Positions 1 to 6,177 of a stretch of 7,992 bases of DNA are shown piece by piece (the stretch's first letter is position 1; each line of letters starts with the position of its first letter). The notes beneath the pieces were generated by a model. That model was not told where the DNA came from and searched no databases. It was given only the letters and a program-made list of their open reading frames with translations. Source of the DNA: Thiomonas sp. (GTDB lineage: Bacteria > Pseudomonadota > Gammaproteobacteria > Burkholderiales > Burkholderiaceae_C). The position numbers were made by a program, and so were the translations under genes. The stretch is from assembly GCA_027451915.1 (NCBI GenBank), contig DAIDHU010000165.1:1-7992 (forward strand), written 5' to 3'.

Positions 1-1170
1 GTGGTCGAGGCCAGCCAGGGCGAGGAACGCGCCAAGCTGCTCGAGAGCCTCAAGGAAGGCCAGATCGTGCATGGCGTGGTCAAGAACATCACCGACTACG
101 GTGCCTTCGTGGACCTGGGCGGCATCGACGGCCTGCTGCACATCACCGACCTGGCCTGGCGCCGCGTGCGCCACCCCAGCGAGGTGGTCACCCCGGGCCA
201 GGAGCTCGACGCCAAGGTGCTCAAGTACGACGCCGAGAAGAACCGCGTGTCGCTGGGCCTGAAGCAGATGGGCGACGATCCGTGGGTCGGCGTGTCGCGC
301 CGCTATCCCTCGGGCACCCGCCTGTTCGGCAAGGTCACCAACCTGACCGACTATGGCGCCTTCGTCGAGATCGAGCCCGGCATCGAGGGCCTGGTCCACG
401 TGTCCGAGATGGACTGGACCAACAAGAACGTGGCCCCGAGCAAGGTCGTTCAGCTGGGCGACGAGGTCGAGGTGCAGGTGCTGGAGATCGACGAGGACCG
501 TCGCCGCATCAGCCTGGGCATGAAGCAGTGCCGTCCGAACCCCTGGGAGGAGTTCGCCTCCAACCACAATCGCGGCGACCGCGTCAGCGGCCCGGTGAAG
601 TCGATCACCGACTTCGGCGTGTTCATCGGCCTGCCCGGCGGCATCGACGGCCTGGTGCACATGTCCGACCTGTCGTGGAGCGAGGCCGGCGAGGCTTCGG
701 TGCGCAACTACAAGAAGGGCCAGGAAGTCGAGGCCGTGGTGCTGGGCATCGACATCGAGCGCGAGCGCATCTCCCTGGGCATCAAGCAGATGGAGGGCGA
801 TCCCTTCATGAACTTCGCCGCCATCAACGACAAGGGCAAGGTCGTCAGCGGTACGGTCAAGTCCGTGGATGCCAAGGGCGCCGTGATCGACCTGGGCAAC
901 GAGGTCGAGGGTTACCTGCGCGCCTCCGAGATCTCTCGCGACCGCGTCGAGGATGCCCGCAACCTGCTCAAGGACGGCGACGAAGTCACCGCGCTGGTGA
1001 TCAACATCGACCGCAAGAACCGCAGCATCCAGCTGTCGGTGAAGGCCAAGGACAGCGCCGACCAGCAGGAAGCGCTCACCCGTCTGGCCGGCGAGCAGCG
1101 CGAAGCCACCGGCACCACCAACCTGGGTGCCCTGCTGCGCGCCAAGTTGGACAATCAGGGTCAGGAGTAA
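1..1170 (+). CDS. rpsA: 30S ribosomal protein S1, C-terminal part (5' end outside window)
   Basis: S1 binds mRNA on the 30S subunit and helps place and unfold messages, especially those with weak or no Shine-Dalgarno. The 389 visible residues hold four consecutive S1 (OB-fold) repeats at about 20-90, 105-176, 191-263 and 278-348. Each has the TDYGAFV/TDFGVFI/AKGAVID strand, the IDGLLH/IEGLVH/VEGYLR turn, and the closing RVSLGLKQ-type strand. They match domains 3-6 of E. coli S1, with close identity in stretches such as VSEMDWTNKN and the domain 6 segment ASEISRDRVEDA. E. coli S1 has 557 residues, so about 170 N-terminal residues (domains 1-2) should lie upstream. The GTG at base 1 is therefore an internal valine codon, not a start. 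The TAA stop is followed by two GC-rich hairpins. ihfB follows 121 bases downstream, the usual proteobacterial arrangement. Confidence 0.98.
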   Translation: MVEASQGEERAKLLESLKEGQIVHGVVKNITDYGAFVDLGGIDGLLHITDLAWRRVRHPSEVVTPGQELDAKVLKYDAEKNRVSLGLKQMGDDPWVGVSRRYPSGTRLFGKVTNLTDYGAFVEIEPGIEGLVHVSEMDWTNKNVAPSKVVQLGDEVEVQVLEIDEDRRRISLGMKQCRPNPWEEFASNHNRGDRVSGPVKSITDFGVFIGLPGGIDGLVHMSDLSWSEAGEASVRNYKKGQEVEAVVLGIDIERERISLGIKQMEGDPFMNFAAINDKGKVVSGTVKSVDAKGAVIDLGNEVEGYLRASEISRDRVEDARNLLKDGDEVTALVINIDRKNRSIQLSVKAKDSADQQEALTRLAGEQREATGTTNLGALLRAKLDNQGQE

Positions 1171-1177
1171 GCAGGAT

Positions 1178-1211
1178 CCGCGGGCACGCCGCCCAGGCGG
1201 CCTGCCCGCGG
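1178..1211 (+). repeat. GC-rich hairpin downstream of rpsA
   Basis: The arms CCGCGGGCA (1178-1186) and TGCCCGCGG (1203-1211) pair perfectly over 9 bp. Inside them, 1188-1192 pair with 1197-1201 around a 4-base loop, with one mismatch between the two stems. No T-tract follows, so by itself it does not look like an intrinsic terminator. It starts 8 bases after the rpsA stop. I infer it could stabilise the 3' end of rpsA mRNA or assist the second hairpin just downstream. Confidence 0.5.
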
Positions 1212-1222
1212 TGCAGTGACAC

Positions 1223-1258
1223 GGCGCCGGGGCCCTGAGCCCGCGGCGCCGATTTTCT
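1223..1258 (+). terminator. Probable rho-independent terminator of rpsA
   Basis: The arms GGCGCCG (1223-1229) and CGGCGCC (1244-1250) pair over 7 bp. The stem continues with GGGC (1230-1233) against GCCC (1239-1242) across a single bulged G (1243), leaving a 5-base loop. GATTTTCT follows at once, with TTTT at 1253-1256. The T-tract is short, so termination may be partial and allow some read-through into ihfB. The hairpin lies wholly between the rpsA stop and the ihfB start. Confidence 0.55.
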
Positions 1259-1291
1259 GCCCGGCCCGCCCGGGTGCCAGCCCTACCGACC

Positions 1292-1585
1292 ATGACCCGA
1301 TCCGACCTCGTCGACCAGCTCGCGGCACGCTTCGCCCAGCTCACCCATCGAGATGCCGAGCTGGCGGTCAAGACCATCCTGGACGCGCTGTCGGACGCGC
1401 TGGAAAACAGCCACCGCGTGGAGATCCGCGGATTCGGCAGTTTTTCCGTCAGCCATCGACCGGCCCGCATCGGCCGCAACCCCCGCTCCGGCGAGCGCGT
1501 GGTGGTGCCCGAAAAGCGCATGCCCCACTTCAAGCCCGGCAAGACCCTGCGCCAGCTCGTCGACCACGAGGCCGGGCAGGACTGA
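1292..1585 (+). CDS. ihfB: Integration host factor subunit beta
   Basis: The beta subunit of the IHF heterodimer is a nucleoid protein that bends DNA sharply at specific sites in replication, recombination and transcription. The 97-residue product is close to the 94 residues of E. coli IhfB. The HU/IHF signature runs from IRGFGSF (45-51) to GRNPRSG (61-67), and the tip of the beta arm carries the intercalating proline at about residue 64 (RNP). The PHFKPGK motif at 78-84 is conserved. I chose the ATG at 1292 (MTRSDLVDQL) because it aligns with the E. coli N-terminus (MTKSELIERL). An in-frame GTG at 1274 would add six unmatched residues. No Shine-Dalgarno is visible in the 17 bases before the ATG. 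Position directly after rpsA is the standard context and favours IhfB over HU or IhfA. The last ten or so residues are less conserved. Confidence 0.97.
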   Translation: MTRSDLVDQLAARFAQLTHRDAELAVKTILDALSDALENSHRVEIRGFGSFSVSHRPARIGRNPRSGERVVVPEKRMPHFKPGKTLRQLVDHEAGQD

Positions 1586-1676
1586 GCGCAGGGGCGCGGC
1601 GTCCGTGCCGCCCATGCCTGCCTCGCGACGCGGTTCGCGGCCCAGCGAAATGACAGGTACTCGCGGGACAGGACAC

Positions 1677-1682
1677 TAGAAT
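1677..1682 (+). promoter_or_regulatory. Candidate -10 element upstream of lapA
   Basis: TAGAAT matches the sigma-70 -10 consensus TATAAT at five of six positions. It lies 59 bases before the lapA ATG, in the only sizeable gap of the plus-strand cluster. The best nearby -35-like hexamer, ATGACA (1650-1655), leaves a 21-base spacer, which is too long for a normal promoter, and no hexamer at 16-18 bases matches well. This is a weak call based on position and one hexamer. Confidence 0.25.
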
Positions 1683-1696
1683 CCCCCAGCAAGTCC

Positions 1697-1714
1697 CCCG
1701 GAACAGGTTCCGGG
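1697..1714. repeat. 8-bp inverted repeat in the lapA leader
   Basis: CCCGGAAC (1697-1704) and GTTCCGGG (1707-1714) are perfect inverted repeats separated by two bases. The repeat lies 28 bases before the lapA ATG and just downstream of the -10 candidate. It could be a dyad operator for a repressor or an mRNA hairpin. There is no T-tract after it, so it is not an intrinsic terminator. Which regulator might bind cannot be told from the sequence. Confidence 0.45.
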
Positions 1715-1741
1715 CCGATCGCCCTTCGACGCCTGCACCCG

Positions 1742-2071
1742 ATGCGCGCCTTCAACTGGTTCGTCCGCCTGATCCTGTTCCTGCTGCTGTTCGGCCTGGC
1801 GCTGAACAACCTGGAGCCCACCGTGCTGCACCTGCTGTTCGGCACGCAATGGCGCGCGCCGCTGTTCGTGCTGCTGCTGGCCGCCTTCGCCCTGGGGGCC
1901 TTGCTGGGGATCGCCGTCATGCTCCCGGGCTGGCTGCGCGCGCGTCGCCTGCAGCGCGCCCTGGCCGCGAACTCGGGGCTGCCGCGAGCGGATGCGATCC
2001 CGCCCGCGCAAGCCCCGGCGCCGAATCCGCCGGCTCCGGGGGTGATCGATGGGACGCCCGATGGAGTTTGA
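1742..2071 (+). CDS. lapA: LapA-family inner-membrane protein (DUF1049), LPS assembly
   Basis: A small inner-membrane protein. In E. coli, LapA (YciS) is encoded with LapB and takes part in LPS assembly and control of LpxC level. The 109-residue product has two strongly hydrophobic segments at about residues 5-22 and 40-62, separated by a short loop containing the conserved N..P (NNLEPTV) and an aromatic/Gly/Trp stretch (LLFGTQW). A basic cytoplasmic segment (WLRARRLQR, 64-72) follows, then a proline/alanine-rich tail (about 82-100) that looks disordered. Length and topology fit the family. The ATG at 1742 gives the expected N-terminus, directly followed by the first membrane segment, although no Shine-Dalgarno precedes it. 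The 3' end overlaps lapB by 11 bases, so the two are probably translationally coupled. The identification rests on topology and on lapB next door as much as on sequence motifs. Confidence 0.88.
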   Translation: MRAFNWFVRLILFLLLFGLALNNLEPTVLHLLFGTQWRAPLFVLLLAAFALGALLGIAVMLPGWLRARRLQRALAANSGLPRADAIPPAQAPAPNPPAPGVIDGTPDGV

Positions 2072-3233
2072 ACTCTGGTGGCTGCTTGCGCTGCCCGCCA
2101 CGTTCGCGCTGGGCTGGCTGGCATCCAGACTGGACCTGCTGCAACTGCGGCGTGACGGGCAGCATCGCCGGGACGCCTCGGCGGCGTATTTCCGCGGTCT
2201 GAACTTCCTGCTCAGCGAGCAACAGGACAAGGCCATCGACGCCTTCATCGAGGCGGTGACGGCCGACCCGGAAACGGTGGACCTGCATTTCGCGCTGGGC
2301 AACCTGTTCCGGCGCCGCGGCGAATACGAGCGCGCGGTGCGCGTGCACCAGAATCTGCTCTCGCGTGCGGACCTTGCCGCCGCCGAGCGCCAGCGCGCGC
2401 AGGTGGCGCTGGCGCAGGACTTTTTCAAGGCCGGCCTGCTCGATCGCGCCGAGGCGGTGTACACGGCGCTGACCGGCACCGCCTACCAGTCCGAAGCCCT
2501 GGGCGCGCTGCTGCAGATCCACGAGCGCACCCGCGAATGGAACTCGGCCATCGACATCGCGCAGCGCCTGGAGCGCCTGGGCGCCGGAAGCTGGGGGCGC
2601 CAGATCGCGCATTACTGGTGCGAAATCGCCTTGCGCCAGCGCCGCGACGCGGATTTCGCGGCGGCGCTGGATTCGCTGGACAAGGCCGGCGCCGCGGATG
2701 CGCAGGCCGTTCGTCCCTGGCAGTTGCGCGCGGCCATCGCCGAGCAGCAGGGCGATGCCGCGCAGGCCCTGGCCCACCTGCGTCGCGCCGCCACGCTGCG
2801 CCCGGAATTCGCCGCGGTGCTGGCGGCCGACGCGGCGCGCCTGTTCCGCGACACGGGCCAGCAGCAGGCGGGCCTGGAGTGGCTGCGCACGCAGCTTCAG
2901 GAAAGTCCCGCCATCGAATTGCTGGACGCGCTGCTGTCCCTGGAGCCCGACCCCGCCCAGCGCCGGCGCCTGAGCCTGCAGTACCTGCAGGCCCATGGCA
3001 GCCTTCTGGCCGCGCGCCGTGCCGTCGAGCAGGCCGCGGCCTCGCCCGATGACGAGGGCCTGCGCGGCGCGGTCGAGCAGGCGCTGGACCGCGCCTTGAC
3101 CAATCGCCAGCGCTACCGCTGCGCCGCCTGCGGCTTCGAGGCGCGCAGCTACGCCTGGCATTGCCCGGCCTGCATGGGGTGGGATACCTATCCGCCGCGG
3201 CGCAGCGAAGAACTCTCCCTCACAGGCGTCTGA
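2061..3233 (+). CDS. lapB: LPS assembly protein LapB (TPR and rubredoxin-like domain)
   Basis: In E. coli LapB (YciM) is an inner-membrane-anchored cytoplasmic protein that promotes FtsH degradation of LpxC, so setting LPS synthesis, and links LPS biosynthesis to transport. The 390-residue product (E. coli 389) has an N-terminal membrane segment at about 5-22 and then helical TPR repeats. The clearest repeats are at about 42-70, 74-104, 146-172 and 217-248, for example the LHFALGNLFRRRGEYERA stretch. The C-terminal metal-binding knuckle has paired cysteines at 354/357 and 368/371 (CAACGF and CPACMGW), as in the family. I chose the ATG at 2061 (MEFELWWLL) because this start is typical of betaproteobacterial homologues and has GGGA six bases upstream. 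An in-frame ATG at 2049 would add four residues. The gene overlaps lapA, and the next gene starts two bases after its stop. Confidence 0.96.
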   Translation: MEFELWWLLALPATFALGWLASRLDLLQLRRDGQHRRDASAAYFRGLNFLLSEQQDKAIDAFIEAVTADPETVDLHFALGNLFRRRGEYERAVRVHQNLLSRADLAAAERQRAQVALAQDFFKAGLLDRAEAVYTALTGTAYQSEALGALLQIHERTREWNSAIDIAQRLERLGAGSWGRQIAHYWCEIALRQRRDADFAAALDSLDKAGAADAQAVRPWQLRAAIAEQQGDAAQALAHLRRAATLRPEFAAVLAADAARLFRDTGQQQAGLEWLRTQLQESPAIELLDALLSLEPDPAQRRRLSLQYLQAHGSLLAARRAVEQAAASPDDEGLRGAVEQALDRALTNRQRYRCAACGFEARSYAWHCPACMGWDTYPPRRSEELSLTGV

Positions 3234-3235
3234 GC

Positions 3236-4180
3236 ATGGCATCGATGAGTCCCGAACGACTGCGCCAGGCGCGCGTGCTGGTGGTCGGCGACGTCATGCT
3301 GGACCGCTACTGGTTCAGCAGTGTCGACCGCATCTCCCCCGAGGCTCCGGTGCCGGTGGCCCTGGTGCAGCGGGAGCAGGACCGGCTGGGCGGCGCCGCC
3401 AACGTGGCCCTGAACGCCGCCACCCTGGGGGCGCAGACCACGCTGCTCAGCGTGGTGGGCAGCGACGACGCCGGGCGCAGGCTGGCCCACCTGGTGGCCG
3501 ACACGCCCATCCGCAGCGCGCTGCGCCAGGTTCCGGGCCTGCGCACCACCATGAAACTGCGCGTGGTGTCTCGCCAGCAGCAGTTGCTGCGCCTGGATTT
3601 CGAGTCCACGCCCGACCACGAGGTGCTGCTCGACCTCATGGATCGCTATGAACAGGAACTGGCCTTCCACGACGTGGTGCTCTTGTCCGACTACGGCAAG
3701 GGGGGGTTGAGCCACGTCGAGCGCATGGTGCAGCTCGCGCGCGCGCAAGGACGCCGCGTGTTGGTCGACCCCAAGGGGCGCGACTACTCGCGCTATCGCT
3801 CGGCCACCCTGATCACGCCCAACCGCGCCGAGTTCGCGCTGGCCTCCGGCGGCGAATGGCGCGACGAGGCCGAACTCGAGCAGCGGGCGCAGGCCCTGCG
3901 CGCGCAGCTGCAGCTCGAGGCCGTGCTGGTCACCCGCGCCGAGGAAGGCATGAGCCTGTTCAGCGAAGCCGGCCACCTGCACGTCGCGGCGCAGGCCAAG
4001 GAGGTCTACGACGTCTCCGGCGCCGGCGATACGGTGATCGCCACCCTGGCCGTGATGCTGGGCGCGGGCGCGGGCCTCGACGAGGCCGTGCGCACGGCCA
4101 ACCGCGCCGCCGGCATCGTGGTGGGCAAGCTGGGCACCGCCGCGGTCAGCCCCGCCGAACTGTGGCCTGAACAGGCCTGA
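3236..4180 (+). CDS. rfaE1: D-glycero-beta-D-manno-heptose-7-phosphate kinase (single-domain HldA/RfaE1)
   Basis: Phosphorylates D-glycero-D-manno-heptose 7-phosphate at C1 in the cytoplasm, a step toward ADP-heptose for the LPS inner core. The 314-residue product is a PfkB/ribokinase fold. It shows the N-terminal VGDVMLDRYW (17-26) and ISPEAPVPV (33-41) typical of the RfaE kinase, the glycine-rich sugar-binding GGAAN (52-56), DPKG (178-181), TPNRAE (194-199), and the ATP/anion-hole motif DVSGAGD (259-265) with D265 as probable catalytic base. E. coli HldE (477 residues) is fused to an adenylyltransferase domain; here the frame stops after the kinase, so the adenylyltransferase (rfaE2/hldC) must be elsewhere. 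The ATG at 3236 lies two bases after the lapB stop. An ATG at 3245 (MSPERL) is an alternative start. Both have weak Shine-Dalgarno signals, which suggests coupling to lapB. Confidence 0.95.
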   Translation: MASMSPERLRQARVLVVGDVMLDRYWFSSVDRISPEAPVPVALVQREQDRLGGAANVALNAATLGAQTTLLSVVGSDDAGRRLAHLVADTPIRSALRQVPGLRTTMKLRVVSRQQQLLRLDFESTPDHEVLLDLMDRYEQELAFHDVVLLSDYGKGGLSHVERMVQLARAQGRRVLVDPKGRDYSRYRSATLITPNRAEFALASGGEWRDEAELEQRAQALRAQLQLEAVLVTRAEEGMSLFSEAGHLHVAAQAKEVYDVSGAGDTVIATLAVMLGAGAGLDEAVRTANRAAGIVVGKLGTAAVSPAELWPEQA

Positions 4181-4219
4181 GCCGCGCGCAACGCGCAAGC
4201 ATCCAGGAATCCCTCCATC

Positions 4220-5215
4220 ATGTCCCATCGCTTCATCGTCACCGGTGCGGCCGGTTTCATCGGCAGCAACATCGTGCGCGGACTCAACGCCCGCGGCATC
4301 ACCGACATCATCGCGGTGGACAACCTCACCCAGGCCGACAAGTTCCGCAACCTGGTGGACCTGCGCATCAGCGACTACGTCGACAAGACGTCCTTTTACG
4401 AGGCCTTCGCGCAAGGCCGCTTCGGCACCGTCGAGGCCGTGTTCCACGAAGGCGCCTGCTCCGACACCATGCAGCACGACGGGCGCTACATGATGGACAA
4501 CAACTACGCCGCCAGCCGCTCGCTGCTGGACGCCTGCCTGGAGCAGGGCACGCGCCTGCTCTACGCTTCCAGCGCGGCGACCTACGGCGCCAGCGAGCGT
4601 TTCGCGGAATTGCCGGAATACGAGCGACCGCTCAACGTCTACGGCTATTCCAAGCTCCTGTTCGACCAGCTGGTGCGTCGGCGCCTGCACGGTGCGCGCA
4701 GCCAGGTCGCCGGGTTCCGGTATTTCAACGTCTACGGCCCGGGAGAACAGCACAAGGGCCGGATGGCCTCGGTGGCCTGGCACCACTACAACCAGTTCCG
4801 CGACCGCGGGCGCGTGGAATTGTTCGGCGCCTACGGAGGCTACGGGCCCGGCGAGCAGATGCGCGACTTCGTGTTCGTGGACGACGTGGTGGCGGTGAAT
4901 CTGTGGTTTCTCGACAACCCGCGGCACAGCGGGGTGTTCAATCTGGGCAGCGGCCGCGCGCAACCCTTCAACGACATCGCCCACGCGGTGGTCAACTCGC
5001 TGCGCGCCCGCGCGGGACAGGAGGCGCTGAGCCTGCGCCAGATGGTGGATGAAAAGCTGGTGGTCTACATCGACTTCCCGGCCGCGCTGCACGGCAAGTA
5101 CCAGTGCTACACGCAGGCCGAGCTGCACGGACTGCGCTCGGTGGGCTGCGACCACGCCTTTGCCGACGTGGCGCACGGCGTGCGCAGCTACGTCGAGCGC
5201 CTGGCCGCGGCCTGA
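4220..5215 (+). CDS. hldD: ADP-glyceromanno-heptose 6-epimerase
   Basis: Converts ADP-D-glycero-D-manno-heptose to the L-glycero form, the last step before heptose transfer to the LPS core. The 331-residue protein is an extended short-chain dehydrogenase/reductase. It has the nucleotide-binding glycine motif TGAAGFIG (8-15), an acidic residue ending the second strand (VDNL, 33-36), the family-typical HEGACSDT (76-83) and MDNNY (92-96), catalytic serine region YASSAATYG (115-123), and the YxxxK pair in VYGYSK (Y141, K145). FRYFNVYGPGEQHKGRMAS and the later MRDFVFVDDV are also characteristic. E. coli HldD is about 20 residues shorter (310). AGGA at 4205-4208 precedes the ATG at 4220 by 11 bases. 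The gene follows the heptose kinase by 39 bases in the same direction, so the two pathway steps are probably co-transcribed. The 3' end faces the convergent fructokinase gene. Confidence 0.98.
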   Translation: MSHRFIVTGAAGFIGSNIVRGLNARGITDIIAVDNLTQADKFRNLVDLRISDYVDKTSFYEAFAQGRFGTVEAVFHEGACSDTMQHDGRYMMDNNYAASRSLLDACLEQGTRLLYASSAATYGASERFAELPEYERPLNVYGYSKLLFDQLVRRRLHGARSQVAGFRYFNVYGPGEQHKGRMASVAWHHYNQFRDRGRVELFGAYGGYGPGEQMRDFVFVDDVVAVNLWFLDNPRHSGVFNLGSGRAQPFNDIAHAVVNSLRARAGQEALSLRQMVDEKLVVYIDFPAALHGKYQCYTQAELHGLRSVGCDHAFADVAHGVRSYVERLAAA

Positions 5216-5225
5216 GCCGGCCGCG
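5206..5225. repeat. GC-rich inverted repeat at the hldD/fructokinase convergent junction
   Basis: CGCGGCC (5206-5212) and GGCCGCG (5219-5225) are perfect 7-bp arms around a 6-base loop, and the hldD stop codon begins that loop. The stem would form in transcripts from either strand, but no T-run follows on either side. It is at most a weak bidirectional transcription barrier. I see no true intrinsic terminator for either converging gene. Confidence 0.3.
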
Positions 5226-5229
5226 CGCC

Positions 5230-6177
5230 CTACCCGCCCGGCGCCCGACCCGGCTCCCGGCCCCAGAGCCAGGCCGCGCCGCGCACCCCGGAAGAGTCGC
5301 CGTGGCGCGCTCGCAGCAGGCGCGTGCGCGGAGCCTGCGGGCTGAACACCCAGGCACCCCATCGCGCCGGAATCTCGGTGTAGAGCTCGTCCACGTTGCT
5401 GAGCCCCCCGCCCAGCACGATGGCGTCGGGGTCGAGCAGGTTGATCACCTGGGCGAAGGCGCGCGCCAGGCGATCGCAATAGCGGATGAAGGCGGCGCGC
5501 GCGCCGTGGTGGCCGGAGCGCATCGCGCGCAGCGCCGCGGCCGCGTCGGGCATGCCCGCGTCGGCGGCCAGCGCCGGGCCGCACAGCAGGGTCTCGATGC
5601 AGCCGCGCTGGCCGCACCAGCAGCGCGGTCCCGGCAGTTCGCCCCAGGCCGGCGCCATGCGCGGCCAGGGCAGCGAGTTGTGGCTCCATTCCCCGGCCAG
5701 CCCGTTGTGCCCGTCGAGCACCCGCGCGCCGCAGGCCACCGCGCCGCCCACGCCGGTGCCCAGGATCACCGCGAACACCACCTCGCAGCCGGCGGCCGCC
5801 CCGTCGGGCGCGATCTCGCTCAGCGCCAGGGCATTGGCATCGTTGCGCAGGCGCACCGGGCGGCCCAGCAGGTGCTGCAGGTCCGCGTGCAGCGCGCGAC
5901 CGTTCAGGACCACGGAATTGGCATTGCGGATGCGCCGGTCCACGGGCGACTCCGAGCCCGGAATGGCCACCCCCAGCGCGCGCTCGCAGGGCCGCGAGGG
6001 GCCCAGTTCGCGTTCCACCTGGGCCACGCATTCGGCGATGGTGCGCAGCGTGCCCGCGTAGTCGCCCTGCGGCGTGGCGAGGCGCCGCCGCAGCTCGATG
6101 CGGCCGTCGTCGCGCACGGCGGCGCACTCGATCTTGGTTCCGCCCAGGTCAACGCCCAGGCGCAGCACGGAACTCAT
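5230..6177 (-). CDS. mak: ROK-family fructokinase (Mak-type)
   Basis: Probable ATP-dependent hexose kinase forming fructose 6-phosphate (E. coli Mak acts on fructose and, more weakly, mannose). The 315-residue product shows the ROK order: phosphate-binding DLGGTK (10-15), GVAIPGS (69-75), NANSVVLNG (86-94), catalytic aspartate in NDANALALSE (112-121; D113), ILGTGVGGA (138-146), zinc site residue H166 in GEWSH, and CxCGxxGCxE (186-195; C186, C188, C193). VLGGGLSNVD (254-263) and the C-terminal HGDSSGVRGAAWLW (292-305) closely match Mak rather than glucokinase or NagK. The GEWSH motif has serine where glycine is usual. The ATG at 6177 overlaps the ligA stop (ATGA) and has GGAGGA six bases upstream (6189-6184), so translation is probably coupled to ligA. 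Substrate is inferred from resemblance; mannose or another hexose is possible. The TAG stop lies 14 bases from the hldD stop. Confidence 0.88.
   Translation of the reverse strand: MSSVLRLGVDLGGTKIECAAVRDDGRIELRRRLATPQGDYAGTLRTIAECVAQVERELGPSRPCERALGVAIPGSESPVDRRIRNANSVVLNGRALHADLQHLLGRPVRLRNDANALALSEIAPDGAAAGCEVVFAVILGTGVGGAVACGARVLDGHNGLAGEWSHNSLPWPRMAPAWGELPGPRCWCGQRGCIETLLCGPALAADAGMPDAAAALRAMRSGHHGARAAFIRYCDRLARAFAQVINLLDPDAIVLGGGLSNVDELYTEIPARWGAWVFSPQAPRTRLLRARHGDSSGVRGAAWLWGREPGRAPGG

Noticed and set aside
1..3. GTG at the first base as a start codon for a short S1 protein
   Set aside because: The protein begins in the linker before S1 domain 3, and typical proteobacterial S1 has six domains. 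The gene is cut by the window edge, not truncated.
282..1238. A 318-codon plus-strand frame inside rpsA
   Set aside because: It is an out-of-frame Arg/Gly/Pro-rich shadow of rpsA, which is unmistakable in its own frame.
1650..1682. A full sigma-70 promoter ATGACA...TAGAAT
   Set aside because: The 21-base spacer is outside the normal 16-18 range. Only the -10-like hexamer was kept, at low confidence.
1917..3242. A 441-codon open frame on the minus strand opposite lapA/lapB
   Set aside because: It mirrors lapB codons, its composition is skewed to Arg/Ala/Gly/Gln, and no domain is recognisable, while the plus-strand product is a clear LapB.
3188..6127. A 979-codon open frame on the minus strand
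   Set aside because: It lies antisense to the rfaE1 and hldD genes and out of frame with mak. Its product is low-complexity Arg/Ala/Gly/His-rich with no motifs. In GC-rich DNA, long open shadow frames are expected.
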